Assembly: GCA_029560875.1 (NCBI GenBank)
Contig: JAKQKB010000184.1
Span: 27,086-91,085 of the forward strand
Source of the DNA: Bacteroidota bacterium
GTDB lineage: Bacteria; Bacteroidota; Bacteroidia; Bacteroidales; Tenuifilaceae
Length of the DNA stretch: 64,000 bases
Direction: 5' to 3'
A model generated the notes under the pieces. It did no database searches and was not told the origin of the DNA. It was given only the letters and a program-made list of their open reading frames with translations. How positions within the stretch are numbered: position 1 is the first letter of the stretch; each line of letters opens with the position of its first letter. Shown in pieces: positions 36,557 to 45,921 of the stretch. A program made the translations under genes and the position numbers.

Positions 36557-38851
36557 ATGAAGATAAAAATGAATATTCGTCAGAAAATTTTGGTTTACAT
36601 ACTAGGTGTAGCCGTATTGCTTTTTGCAGTAATATTCTTTTTCATCAGTTCATCGGCAAGGCGAATTGCCTATGACCAATCAATAAAACTAACCGATAGT
36701 TACGCACGGCAATATGCCTTGAATATTGAGGGACTCCTCAACCAGGATTTTGCTGTTATGAGAACGATGTCTCACGCATTTATGGAGTACAAACAACTTC
36801 CTTTTGAGAAATGGCAGGAGTTGATATACCCAATGTACAACAGGGTAATGCAAACAACAACACATGTTGATGCGATATGGGATAGCTGGGAGTTAAGCAA
36901 TTTAGACCCCAAGTGGGATAAACCATTCGGCAGACATTTCTACATTGTATATAAGCGTAATGGGGTAATATCATCAAAAAGTGAAATAAGAAGTTTGGCT
37001 GGCGACCCTCCAACCTATGGTTACATGAAAAGTGTGGCTAAAGAAATTATTGTTGAACCCTATGTTTCAGCACTGCAAGAAGGGCAGATGATGACCACTC
37101 TTTCTTCTCCTTTTTTAGAGAATGGAAAATTTATTGGACTTGTTGGCGCAGACCTTATATTAACTCGTTTTCAGGAAATTGTTGGAGAAATTAAACCCTA
37201 TCCAAATAGTTATGCCTTTTTGATTTCGCACGGAGGAAACTTTATTGCACATCCCGATACATCTATCTTTAAGAAAAACATAAAGGATAAACTTCCTGAA
37301 CTCGACAATACTTTCAATTTTCTCAATAACATCCAGAAGGGTAAGACCTTCAATTTTATTACCAACAATAGCAAAGGCGAACGAATGTATTATTCTGTAG
37401 CGCCTATCAATATTGGCAATACAGGCACACCTTGGGCTGTTGGTATTGTGGTGCCCATAAACGACATAATGGCCGATGCAAACAGAAATTATAATTTGAG
37501 TATTCTTATAGGATTTATTGGTCTTTTATTGCTTATTGTAATAATTTTTATTGTTACCAATAGCATCACAATTCCTGTTAAAAAGATTACCGAATTGCTT
37601 CAAGAGGTCGCTAAGGGTAAAATCGATAAAAGCATGGGCATTAAACTTAACACTGGTGATGAAATTGCCATAATGGCCGATGCTCTAACGGAATCAATAA
37701 AAGGTATTAATGCCAAAACAGAATTTGCCCGCGAAATTGGTTCTGGGAACCTTGAGGCAAGAGTTGAGTTATTGAGTAACGAGGATTTGTTGGGTAAGTC
37801 GTTAATCGAAATGCGCGATAACCTTAAGCATGCAAGAGTTGAGGAGGAGAATCGGAAAATTGAAGAGGAGAAGAAAAAATGGGTTAACGAAGGTCTTGCG
37901 AAGTTTGGAGATATTCTTCGTCAAAACAACGATAATTTAGGTCTGCTTTGCGATGAAATCACCAAAAACCTAGTTTGGTATCTGAATGCTTCAATTGGTG
38001 GAATTTTTATACTTAATGAGAATAAAGAAACCAACGATAAAACTTTCGATATGGTTTCCGCATTTGCTTATGATAGAAAGCGCTTCCTTAACAAATCATA
38101 CCATTTTGCAGAGGGATTAATTGGTGCTTGTGCAGCAGAGCGTGATATTGTTATGCTTACAGAGATTCCTCAGGAATATATTGAGATTACATCTGGATTA
38201 GGCGATTCTAATCCAAACTTCTTATTCTTGATTCCTCTTATTACCGAGGAGCAGGTAATGGGTGTTATTGAAATTGCATCGTTAAGAAAGTTTCAGGAAC
38301 ACGAGGTTGGTTTTGTGCGCGAACTTGCAAAAAGCATTGCAACAACACTCCACTCCGTTAAGGTAAACGCCTTAACCTCTGAACTGTTTATGAAGTCTAA
38401 GGAACAGGCTGAAATGATGGCAGCCCAGGAGGAGGAGATGCGTCAGAACATGGAGGAACTTCAGGCTACACAGGAGGAAGCTGCCCGCAAAACCTTTGAA
38501 CTTGAGGGTTTGGTTAGCGCATTGAACGCTTCATCGTTTGTTATGGAGTACGATATTAATGGTTTTGTTACCTCTATCAATGAGGGTTATTTAAAACTTA
38601 TTGGTGCAAAGCGCGATGACGTAATTGGAATGCATCATACCGATGGAATTGTAATGTCCGATACCGATAAGGGCGATTATACTAAATTCTGGGCCGATTT
38701 AATGAAAGGCATAATTAAGAAACGCAAAACAAAACTAGCCATTAAGGGTGAAGAGTTTATACTGCTCGAAACCTATACCCCAATTTTCGACCAACACGGA
38801 GATGTTTATAAGGTTCTGAAAATTGCTACTGATATAACAAATATCTTATAG
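36557..38851 (+). CDS. Cache-HAMP-GAF-PAS sensor protein without a kinase domain
   Basis: The 764-residue membrane protein has an N-terminal segment (residues 8-30), a periplasmic dCache-like domain (about 35-315, with TTLSSPFLENGKFIGLVGAD), a second membrane segment near 320-340, a HAMP domain (ITIPVKKITELLQEVAKGKI), a GAF domain (about 445-600), a coiled coil (EEEMRQNMEELQATQEEAAR) and a PAS domain ending at the C-terminus (NASSFVMEYDINGFVTSINE). No histidine kinase, GGDEF or methyl-accepting tip is present. It may hand its signal to the divergent cytoplasmic kinase at 35184; this is an inference from position. Confidence 0.88.
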   Translation: MKIKMNIRQKILVYILGVAVLLFAVIFFFISSSARRIAYDQSIKLTDSYARQYALNIEGLLNQDFAVMRTMSHAFMEYKQLPFEKWQELIYPMYNRVMQTTTHVDAIWDSWELSNLDPKWDKPFGRHFYIVYKRNGVISSKSEIRSLAGDPPTYGYMKSVAKEIIVEPYVSALQEGQMMTTLSSPFLENGKFIGLVGADLILTRFQEIVGEIKPYPNSYAFLISHGGNFIAHPDTSIFKKNIKDKLPELDNTFNFLNNIQKGKTFNFITNNSKGERMYYSVAPINIGNTGTPWAVGIVVPINDIMADANRNYNLSILIGFIGLLLLIVIIFIVTNSITIPVKKITELLQEVAKGKIDKSMGIKLNTGDEIAIMADALTESIKGINAKTEFAREIGSGNLEARVELLSNEDLLGKSLIEMRDNLKHARVEEENRKIEEEKKKWVNEGLAKFGDILRQNNDNLGLLCDEITKNLVWYLNASIGGIFILNENKETNDKTFDMVSAFAYDRKRFLNKSYHFAEGLIGACAAERDIVMLTEIPQEYIEITSGLGDSNPNFLFLIPLITEEQVMGVIEIASLRKFQEHEVGFVRELAKSIATTLHSVKVNALTSELFMKSKEQAEMMAAQEEEMRQNMEELQATQEEAARKTFELEGLVSALNASSFVMEYDINGFVTSINEGYLKLIGAKRDDVIGMHHTDGIVMSDTDKGDYTKFWADLMKGIIKKRKTKLAIKGEEFILLETYTPIFDQHGDVYKVLKIATDITNIL

Positions 38852-38873
38852 AAACAAGATGTCTGTAAATGAT

Positions 38874-38902
38874 AAAAGCGCAAAATTCAATTTTGCGCTT
38901 TT
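38874..38902. terminator. Terminator between sensor gene and kbl
   Basis: AAAAGCGCAAAATT and its exact complement, separated by one base, form a strong hairpin followed by a T-rich stretch. It serves both convergent genes. Confidence 0.8.
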
Positions 38903-38926
38903 TGCTTTATATGATTTCTAATTACT

Positions 38927-40123
38927 CTAAATCACTCCCAGTTTCTTTCCAACCTTAGTGAATTTCTCAATGGCAAACAGAATGTTCTCCTTGCTGTGAG
39001 CAGCACTAATTTGAACACGGATACGTGCTTTGCCCTTTGGAACAACAGGATAGTAGAAACCAATTACGTAAATTCCTTCCTCTAGCAATGCTGCAGCAAA
39101 TTCCTGCGATAATTTTGCATCGTTTGGTAGGTGACCGAATAGCACTGGGGTAATTGGGTGAACACCATCAACAATTCTAAACCCTGCCTCTTTCATTCCT
39201 TTGCGGAATAACTCGGTATTTTCCCAAAGTTTATCGCGCAGTTCAGTGGTTTCCGACAGCATATTTAGCACAGCTAAAGTTGCACCAGAAATTGAAGGCA
39301 TTAATGAGTTTGAGAATAGGTAAGGACGTGAACGCTGACGTAGCATATCAACAATCTCTCTACGGCCAGATATACATCCACCCGATGCTCCTCCTAAAGC
39401 TTTACCAAATGTGGTTGAGATAATATCAACACGGCCCATAGCATTGCAGTACTCGTGTGTACCACGACCAGTTTTACCAACAAAACCAGTAGCGTGAGAG
39501 TCGTCAACCATTACCATTGCGTCGTACTTATCGGCTAGGTCGCAAACCTTGTCAACCTGAGCAATAATTCCATCCATAGAGAATACGCCATCAGTAACAA
39601 TCATCTTATAACGGCACTTTGAAGCCTCCTGTAGAACACGCTCCAAATCGGCCATATCATTGTTTTTGTAGCGAAAACGCTGAGCTTTACAAAGTCTAAC
39701 GCCATCAATAATTGATGCGTGGTTCAGTTCATCGGAAATAATTGCATCCTCTTCGCCCAATACTGGCTCGAAAATACCGCCGTTAGCATCGAAAGCAGAG
39801 GAGTAAAGAATTGTATCCTCGGTTCCAAGGAATTCGCTGATTTTATTCTCAAGTTCTTTATGTAAACTTTGAGTTCCGCAGATAAAGCGAACCGATGACA
39901 TACCAAAACCCCATTGCTCAAGAGCCTTTTTCCCAGCCTCCATTACTTTTGGGTGTGATGATAGCCCTAGATAGTTATTTGCGCAGAAGTTGAGAACTTT
40001 TTTGCCATTTGCCATAATCTCAACTCCCTGAGGGGTGCTTATAATGCGTTCAGTCTTGTAAAGACCCTCGTTCTTTATGGATTCAAGCTGCTTTTGCAGA
40101 TCTTCTTTTATTTTTCCGTACAT
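38927..40123 (-). CDS. kbl: Glycine C-acetyltransferase (2-amino-3-ketobutyrate CoA ligase)
   Basis: The 398-residue PLP enzyme of the alpha-oxoamine synthase family has [16 protein letters not shown] near residue 45, [17 protein letters not shown] (Asp and His of the PLP pocket) near 205 and [14 protein letters not shown] with the Schiff-base lysine near 244. It splits 2-amino-3-ketobutyrate with CoA to glycine and acetyl-CoA in threonine catabolism, or runs in reverse. Threonine dehydrogenase (tdh) is not adjacent. A -7-like TACCTTTG (plus-strand CAAAGGTA, 40151-40158) lies 28 bases upstream. Confidence 0.95.
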   Translation of the reverse strand: MYGKIKEDLQKQLESIKNEGLYKTERIISTPQGVEIMANGKKVLNFCANNYLGLSSHPKVMEAGKKALEQWGFGMSSVRFICGTQSLHKELENKISEFLGTEDTILYSSAFDANGGIFEPVLGEEDAIISDELNHASIIDGVRLCKAQRFRYKNNDMADLERVLQEASKCRYKMIVTDGVFSMDGIIAQVDKVCDLADKYDAMVMVDDSHATGFVGKTGRGTHEYCNAMGRVDIISTTFGKALGGASGGCISGRREIVDMLRQRSRPYLFSNSLMPSISGATLAVLNMLSETTELRDKLWENTELFRKGMKEAGFRIVDGVHPITPVLFGHLPNDAKLSQEFAAALLEEGIYVIGFYYPVVPKGKARIRVQISAAHSKENILFAIEKFTKVGKKLGVI

Positions 40124-40150
40124 AATTCAGAATTTTTTGTCAGATGCACA

Positions 40151-40158
40151 CAAAGGTA
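40151..40158 (-). promoter_or_regulatory. Candidate -7 element of kbl
   Basis: On the minus strand the sequence reads TACCTTTG, matching TAnnTTTG, 28 bases before the kbl ATG. The -33 TTTG is not evident. Confidence 0.45.
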
Positions 40159-40382
40159 AGAGAAATATGTTTTGACCGATAATTTTTTTTTGTATTCTAC
40201 AACATCATGAAAATCAGCAATAATAAGCATTTTGAATTGTTTTATGGTTAACTAGTTAACAATCAGAGAACAAAAATTTAAAGTTATTTGCGAATAGAGT
40301 TGCATTTTTGATATTATTACTTATATTCGCAAGTTGTAAGCCTTTCATAAACAGGTTCTAAACTTTCAAATACAAATGCATT

Positions 40383-41117
40383 ATGCCTTACCGTCGTTTA
40401 CCCAACACCGATAGTGCCAGGATTAGGGCTCTAAAGGCCGCTTACGATAAGGGAAAATCAATACCTCCCTTTCAGTTAGCTTACTCGCAAAGTACCTTTG
40501 CAAAAGTTGAACTATTTATAAACTCGTTCGAGAAGGCGATGGCGCATTATAAAGCGGCATACAACCATCAGGTTGAAAAAGGGAAAGATTACTTACAGTT
40601 GATGAAGAAGGCCAAGCTTTACCTGTCGCACTTTATTCAGGTTCTGAATATGGCCATTAATAGGGGAGAGCTACAGCCTACGGTGCGAGAGATATATGGA
40701 ATGGATTTGGACGAAGGCAGGCTTCCATCCTTAAATACTGAAAAGGATTTAATTGAATGGGGCAAAAAGATTATTGATGGCGAAATGGCCCGTATGCGCA
40801 AAAACCAAGCTCCAATTACAAACCCAACAATAGCTGTTGTAAAAGTACGTTACGAGCAGTTTATTGAATCGTACAATCATCAAAAAATACTTCAGCAGAA
40901 TACTCAACGTACACTTAAAGAATTAAACACCCTGCGCACTAAAGCAGACGAAATAATTCTTAGCATTTGGAACGAGGTTGAGGCAAGCTACGCGGAATTA
41001 CCCGATGACGAAAGACGTGAAAAAGCAACGGAGTACGGCTTAACTTACGTTTACCGCAAAAACGAAATAAAAGGTCTAAAGTTGCTTGACAGGTCGCTGC
41101 CTAGTCTGTTTAGTTGA
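40383..41117 (+). CDS. Conserved hypothetical helical protein
   Basis: The 244-residue protein has no signal peptide or membrane segment and is predicted to be almost all helix, with a basic start (PYRRLPNTDSARIRALKAAY) and a long middle helix (FINSFEKAMAHYKAAYNHQV). A terminal segment (GLTYVYRKNEIKGLKLLDRS) looks conserved-type. I do not recognise a named family. Coding is supported by codon use like its neighbours and by an isolated position with its own leader. A structural or DNA-associated role is possible but cannot be claimed. Confidence 0.75.
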   Translation: MPYRRLPNTDSARIRALKAAYDKGKSIPPFQLAYSQSTFAKVELFINSFEKAMAHYKAAYNHQVEKGKDYLQLMKKAKLYLSHFIQVLNMAINRGELQPTVREIYGMDLDEGRLPSLNTEKDLIEWGKKIIDGEMARMRKNQAPITNPTIAVVKVRYEQFIESYNHQKILQQNTQRTLKELNTLRTKADEIILSIWNEVEASYAELPDDERREKATEYGLTYVYRKNEIKGLKLLDRSLPSLFS

Positions 41118-41151
41118 TTGTGATTTATGATGAGTTATAGTTTGTGAGGAA

Positions 41152-42066
41152 TTATTCTCCTCCCACTAATTCTTGTTTTGGAACTTCGGTATTTTCTTCC
41201 TTCAATTTCATCAGCAAAACGGCAACGGTAACAAGACTAATTAAACCTATCGGCCACAGGTAGGTTAATCCACCAACATCTTCTACTTTTGAGTCCAATG
41301 CACCAGAGCCAAGCACCATAAAGCCAATGGTTGCAATGCTGTTGTTTACAAAATGGGCAATTATTGGCAGCCATATACTTCCACTCCAAGTATACATAAA
41401 CCCAAACATTACTCCCAGTGCAAAACGAGGAATAAAACCTTTGAATTGCATATGAAATGCACTAAATATTAAGGCTGAAATTAAAATGCCCCAAATTTGA
41501 CTCTTTGTAATATTTGCAAAATGCTTCTGAATAATACCCCTAAATATTAACTCTTCGCCAATAGCAGGAAGAACGGCTATCATAAATAGGTTTAGAAGCA
41601 ATACCGCGACACTATTTGTGGTAAGAAATGCCTTTGTGAGTTCCTCGGCTTTTAGTTCCATATCAACCATCCACTGAGCCAAAGGAATCTGCTCGTTTAA
41701 CGAACCAAGAAAATTAATTCCTGGTAAAGCGACAGCCATTGTGAAAATTACAAGAATCAAACTTTTTAGGTTGAATTTTCTGAATCCAATATATTCCCAA
41801 GGTTTCAGGGAAAACATGTAAGCCAAAAAGAATCCTGGGAAAACAAACATCCCTATTGATTGCATTATTTGCATAACTTTAAGTGCCCCTATCGATTCTG
41901 CATTAATAGCCATACTTGAGAGCATGGTTAAACCATCTACTCCATATATTGCAACTATGAGTGCAGTTCCAAGAAATGAGAAAAGTAGTGCGCTAAATAG
42001 TGCCAAAAAAAACATTACAAGTAGTTTCTTCCCGTCGGAAAGTGAGGCTAACGATGCTTTTATCAT
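41152..42066 (-). CDS. CPBP family intramembrane metalloprotease
   Basis: The 304-residue protein has about eight membrane segments. The CPBP (Rce1-like/abi) motifs are visible: AIGEELIFRGIIQ (EE-x3-R) near residue 165, FSAFHMQF near 200 and IIAHFVNNS near 240. Bacterial members include proteases of bacteriocin self-immunity and prenyl-protein-like processing; substrates are mostly unknown. It is monocistronic and divergent from dusB, sharing about 150 bases of upstream sequence. Confidence 0.92.
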   Translation of the reverse strand: MIKASLASLSDGKKLLVMFFLALFSALLFSFLGTALIVAIYGVDGLTMLSSMAINAESIGALKVMQIMQSIGMFVFPGFFLAYMFSLKPWEYIGFRKFNLKSLILVIFTMAVALPGINFLGSLNEQIPLAQWMVDMELKAEELTKAFLTTNSVAVLLLNLFMIAVLPAIGEELIFRGIIQKHFANITKSQIWGILISALIFSAFHMQFKGFIPRFALGVMFGFMYTWSGSIWLPIIAHFVNNSIATIGFMVLGSGALDSKVEDVGGLTYLWPIGLISLVTVAVLLMKLKEENTEVPKQELVGGE

Positions 42067-42215
42067 AAATCTGATTTTTAATTCACAAACCTAATTCTTT
42101 ATTTTTTGAGAACAAAATGGGGTGATATGGAGTTGTGGAGTAATGGAGTAATGTTTTGAGTCACTCCATTTATCCAATACTCCAACAAATTAGTATTTTT
42201 GCTTCGAAATTTTTA

Positions 42216-43241
42216 ATGAATATGAAGATAGGTTCGGTTGATTTGGGTGATAGACCTTTGCTTTTGGCACCAATGGAGGATGTTACAGACCCTTCGTTCC
42301 GCTTTATGTGCAAGCATTTTGGGGCAGATATGATGTACACCGAATTTATTAATGCCGATGGGTTAATTCGCGATGCTGGAAGTAGCGTTGCAAAACTCAA
42401 CATTTACGATTACGAACGTCCAATAGGGATTCAACTCTATGGACATATAATTGAGAGTATGGTTGAGGCGGCAAGGGTTGCTACCTCAGCAACCCCCGAA
42501 ATTATTGACATTAACTTTGGTTGTCCTGTAAAGAAGATTGCTAACCGCGGTGCAGGTTCCGGGATGATGCGCGATGTTCCTAAAATGGTAGAGATGACGA
42601 AGCAGATTGTTAATGCTACGCATTTGCCTGTTACCGTTAAAACCCGACTTGGTTGGGACGAGGAGTCAAAAAACATTGTTGAGATAGCGGAGCGATTACA
42701 AGATGTTGGAATAAAAGCGCTAACCATTCACGGTAGAACTAGAGCGCAGCTCTACACAGGCAAAGCCGATTGGACATTAATTGGCGAGGTCAAGAACAAT
42801 CCCCGAATGAATATCCCAATTATTGGTAACGGAGATATTGATGGCCCAGAGGTTGCAAGGGAGAACTTTGAAAAGTATGGAGTTGATGCAATAATGATTG
42901 GACGGGCAACCTACGGTAGACCATGGATTTTTAAGGAGATAAAGGATTATTTGCGTACTGGCGAGAAGATGACGCCGCTTACAACTTTACAAAAGGTTGA
43001 TATTGCCAAGCAGCATTTTGGCAAATCGATGGAGATAAAGGGAGCCCGAACTGGAATTTTAGAAATGCGTAGGCATTTCTCTTGCTACTTTAAAGGACTG
43101 CCTCACTTTAAGGAAATCCGATTAAAACTAGTCACATCAAACGATCCTGGTGAAATTATTGCATTGCTAAACGAAGTTGCCAATCGCTATGGCGACTTTA
43201 CTGTGGACGAAAGCATAAATCCATCGCCTTGGAGTAAGTAA
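42216..43241 (+). CDS. dusB: tRNA-dihydrouridine synthase
   Basis: From ATG 42216 the protein has 341 residues; the frame reaches back to 42156, but a TATTTTTG -7-like element at 42194-42201 lies inside that extension, so the later start is preferred (ATG 42222 is also possible). The FMN-dependent TIM barrel has LLLAPMEDVTDPSFR, INFGCPVKKIANRGAGSGMM with the catalytic Cys, VKTRLGW and IGRATYGRPW. It reduces uridines in the tRNA D-loop. The single Dus protein of Bacteroidota is usually called DusB. Confidence 0.94.
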   Translation: MNMKIGSVDLGDRPLLLAPMEDVTDPSFRFMCKHFGADMMYTEFINADGLIRDAGSSVAKLNIYDYERPIGIQLYGHIIESMVEAARVATSATPEIIDINFGCPVKKIANRGAGSGMMRDVPKMVEMTKQIVNATHLPVTVKTRLGWDEESKNIVEIAERLQDVGIKALTIHGRTRAQLYTGKADWTLIGEVKNNPRMNIPIIGNGDIDGPEVARENFEKYGVDAIMIGRATYGRPWIFKEIKDYLRTGEKMTPLTTLQKVDIAKQHFGKSMEIKGARTGILEMRRHFSCYFKGLPHFKEIRLKLVTSNDPGEIIALLNEVANRYGDFTVDESINPSPWSK

Positions 43242-43526
43242 AATATCTACTCAACTTTAAGTTTTTGTATTAGAAAAGTTTTAGATTAAAAAATTTGATA
43301 TATTTGCTTTATAAAACCTAAATAATTACAACTGATAAACACACAACAATTGAGACAAAACACCCCTTTGTGTATATTATTGAATCATTTGTAAAAAAAT
43401 CTCACCACAAATCACATAACTATAGTAACAAACAAAAAATTCACTAAACTTGCACACGTTGCAATTGTCAATTAAACAAACTATTTATCAACCAAAATTT
43501 AAGGAGAACAATTATTAATTACTCTC

Positions 43527-43760
43527 GTGATGAAGTCAAAAAATGATTTTCGGAAGTCAGTAAAGAACGACTCTTACGATTCCGATGAGTTGAAAAAAGG
43601 GAGAAAACTTCAACCTGTTAAAAAGGAAAAAAATGTAAAACGCTCTCTATTTCACGAAATTGACGAAGATGAAGACCTTGACTTGGAATTAAGGGATTCT
43701 TTTATGGATGATGAAATTTATGATGATGATGCCTATGATGAAGATGAAGAAGATTATTAG
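43527..43760 (+). CDS. Small acidic protein of unknown function
   Basis: The 77-residue protein has a basic first half (KKGRKLQPVKKEKNVKRSLF) and a strongly acidic tail (DLELRDSFMDDEIYDDDAYD and further Asp/Glu), a charge-segregated, probably disordered layout. It has a 285-base upstream region of its own and a clean terminator 22 bases downstream, which supports expression as a single gene. No family is recognised. Acidic tails can bind basic partners such as ribosomal or DNA-associated proteins, but that is speculation. Confidence 0.65.
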   Translation: MMKSKNDFRKSVKNDSYDSDELKKGRKLQPVKKEKNVKRSLFHEIDEDEDLDLELRDSFMDDEIYDDDAYDEDEEDY

Positions 43761-43782
43761 TCTATAGCCTCTGGCAAAAGAA

Positions 43783-43803
43783 AAAGCCCCTGATTGGGGC
43801 TTT
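43783..43803. terminator. Terminator after the acidic small protein
   Basis: AAAGCCCC-TGATT-GGGGCTTT followed by CTTTTTT. It also sits just past the stop of the convergent Lrp gene. Confidence 0.85.
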
Positions 43804-43813
43804 CTTTTTTATA

Positions 43814-44296
43814 TTACTTTACAACACTCTTATCCTTCACGTAAACCGGACGCTCAATGGCTTGGTCGAGCGAGATAAATGTTTCAGTTCTGGAGATTCC
43901 TTGGATATTCTGAATTGTATTTACCAAAACATCCATTAAGTGCTCATTATCTCTACAGAATAGTTTAAGAAGTAACGCAAATTCTCCCGTAATAAAATGG
44001 CATTCTACCACTTCGGGCATCAGTTTTAATGCATCAATTACGCCGACGTATTGATTGGTTGATACAAGTTGAACGCCAACAAATGCGCAAACATCAAAGC
44101 CTAAGGCTTTGGGTTTAACAATCATTCGAGAACCCGCGATAATGTCCGCATCCTCCATTTTTTTTACACGTTGGTGGATTGCGGCTCCAGAAATTCCGCA
44201 TTCGCGGGCAATTTCTAAGAATGGCATACGGGCATTCTTAACTAAATACGAGAGTATTTTTTGGTCAATAGCATCAACCTTGAATTTTTCCGACAT
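43814..44296 (-). CDS. Lrp/AsnC family transcriptional regulator
   Basis: The 160-residue protein has the N-terminal Lrp HTH (LSYLVKNARMPFLEIARECG with ISGAAIHQRVKKME) and a C-terminal RAM ligand domain (CAFVGVQLV, VVECHFITGEFALLLKLFCR). Lrp proteins sense amino acids and control their metabolism. It stands alone with its own promoter region. With lysine-fermentation and threonine/glycine genes in the window an amino-acid signal is plausible but unproven. Confidence 0.93.
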   Translation of the reverse strand: MSEKFKVDAIDQKILSYLVKNARMPFLEIARECGISGAAIHQRVKKMEDADIIAGSRMIVKPKALGFDVCAFVGVQLVSTNQYVGVIDALKLMPEVVECHFITGEFALLLKLFCRDNEHLMDVLVNTIQNIQGISRTETFISLDQAIERPVYVKDKSVVK

Positions 44297-44433
44297 ATGG
44301 TTACAGTTTGGTATTTTTCCGATGCTAAAAATAATAAAATATCAGAAAACAGACCTAAAAAATACGATTTTTTTACAAATCGAAAAAATAAGGATGTTTT
44401 AAGTACCAAATTCCATAAATAAAACGAAAAATT

Positions 44434-44919
44434 TTACTTGATAAACTTCGTAAAAATCAGTTTATCGTCGTTAACATCGTAAAAATCCTTAAGTATGGCC
44501 TCTATTTTATAACCACACTTTAAGTAAAACTGCTGGGTTGGAGTGTATAGCGGTTTTGATGATGTTTCAATATATATTCCACGACCGCCTAATTTTTCTA
44601 TCTCTTTTTCCGATTCTTCAAGAATAAGTTTACCAATTCCCTTTCCTCTGTAATCGTTGTGGGTTGCAATCCAGTATAGGTCGTAACTGTTTTTTGTACA
44701 AGCTATTGGGCCAAAGCATGCATACGATATAGTTTTGCCCTCAAAATCGGCAAATACGAAAAAATACTCACTAGCGATTCCCCTCTCTATTCTTTCTTGA
44801 ATTAACTCAACAGCAACAGGTATTTCGTAATCGTAGAAGAAGCCTGTTGAGGTTACAATATCCCTTACGCTCTCAATATCTTCAAATTTTGGCTCGGTTC
44901 TAAGTGTTATTCCTTGCAT
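44434..44919 (-). CDS. GNAT family N-acetyltransferase
   Basis: The 161-residue protein has the acetyl-CoA-binding motif A, IATHNDYRGKGIGKLILEES (R/Q-x-x-G-x-G), followed by IYIETSSKPLYTPTQQFYLK and CGYKIEAILKDFYD (motif B). It lies 12 bases downstream of an ATP-grasp ligase gene, which overlaps a second ATP-grasp gene, so it is the last member of a three-gene leftward operon. It may acetylate the product of the ligases or its amino-acid building block. The acceptor is unknown. Confidence 0.9.
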   Translation of the reverse strand: MQGITLRTEPKFEDIESVRDIVTSTGFFYDYEIPVAVELIQERIERGIASEYFFVFADFEGKTISYACFGPIACTKNSYDLYWIATHNDYRGKGIGKLILEESEKEIEKLGGRGIYIETSSKPLYTPTQQFYLKCGYKIEAILKDFYDVNDDKLIFTKFIK

Positions 44920-44931
44920 AATCTTTTATAA

Positions 44932-45921
44932 CTATTTCTTTAGATTTGGAATATCGTTCAAAATTCTGGTAACAGCATCGCTGAACGGAATACCCGCTTG
45001 CTCGCATGCAGTGTAAAACCCACTTCCGGGAGTAATACAAGGGTTAACATTTAGCTCAAGCACCCAAGGGTTGCCTTTTTTGTCAACCCTAAAGTCAACC
45101 CGTGAGTAACCGTTAACGTTAAATGCATCCCAGCAGTCAAGACAAATCTTCCTCAATTTCTCCAATAATGGTTTATCGGATTCGGGTAAGTCGAAAGTTC
45201 TTGTAGTGTTGTTATACTCAAAGGAATCCTCAGTCCATTTTGCCTTATAGCCCATAACCTTTGGTTTGCCTTCGGCATAGTTATGGAATATCATCTCGGG
45301 AATAGGTAAAACCTGTGGTTTGGGATTACCTGCTAGTATGGAGATGTTAAATTCGCGACCATCAATATACTCCTCAACAAAATGAATGTTGAAGTTGAGT
45401 TTTTTAACACGATTAATTAGTTCTGGGTCGCTACCATAGTAAACAGAATCCTCATCTAAGCCCAACGAACCATCCTCCCAAATTGGCTTGATGATATACT
45501 GTTTGTCCTTGTCGGGACAAAACTCACCTTTCCCCTCGTACCAGTATGCAGTAGGAATACCTGCCTCCTTCATCCTTTGCTTACAAATAGTTTTGGATGA
45601 TGTAAGGAAAATTGTATCGAGCGAGCCTCCTGTGAAAGGAATTTGCATGGAGTTCAGCAAAGCAGGAGCAAGGAATATAAGATTCCCGCTGTTGTTAACA
45701 GACTCAACCAAGTTAAACACAAAATCGGGCTTTAGCTGTTCAAGAGCCTCTTTATTCTTTTGAAGATTAAGCGAAAACTCAAGGGTGTGATGTTTTATAC
45801 CTAATTGTTCCAGCATTTCTGCAATAAGCTTAACCTGGTCTAGTACATCGGCCTCATCGGGACCAGGATTGGCGGATAACTCGTTATAAAGAATAACTGC
45901 TTTCAAAGACTTTTCCATCAT
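44932..45921 (-). CDS. D-Ala-D-Ala ligase-like ATP-grasp protein (second of pair)
   Basis: The 329-residue protein has an N-terminal preATP-grasp domain (AVILYNELSANPGPDEADVL), the DFVFNLVESVNNSG segment, the ATP-grasp lysine strand (YIIKPIWEDGSLGLDEDSV) and the metal-binding end (SRVDFRVDKKGNPWVLELNV followed by NPCITPGSGF). It resembles D-alanine-D-alanine ligase but diverges from Ddl in the substrate loop, so its amino-acid or peptide substrates are open. It overlaps the first ATP-grasp gene by 38 bases. The presence of a paralogue next to it argues against being the essential Ddl. Confidence 0.85.
   Translation of the reverse strand: MMEKSLKAVILYNELSANPGPDEADVLDQVKLIAEMLEQLGIKHHTLEFSLNLQKNKEALEQLKPDFVFNLVESVNNSGNLIFLAPALLNSMQIPFTGGSLDTIFLTSSKTICKQRMKEAGIPTAYWYEGKGEFCPDKDKQYIIKPIWEDGSLGLDEDSVYYGSDPELINRVKKLNFNIHFVEEYIDGREFNISILAGNPKPQVLPIPEMIFHNYAEGKPKVMGYKAKWTEDSFEYNNTTRTFDLPESDKPLLEKLRKICLDCWDAFNVNGYSRVDFRVDKKGNPWVLELNVNPCITPGSGFYTACEQAGIPFSDAVTRILNDIPNLKK

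Noticed and set aside
42156..42215. N-terminal extension of dusB
   Set aside because: It contains a TATTTTTG promoter-like element and does not resemble the family N-terminus.
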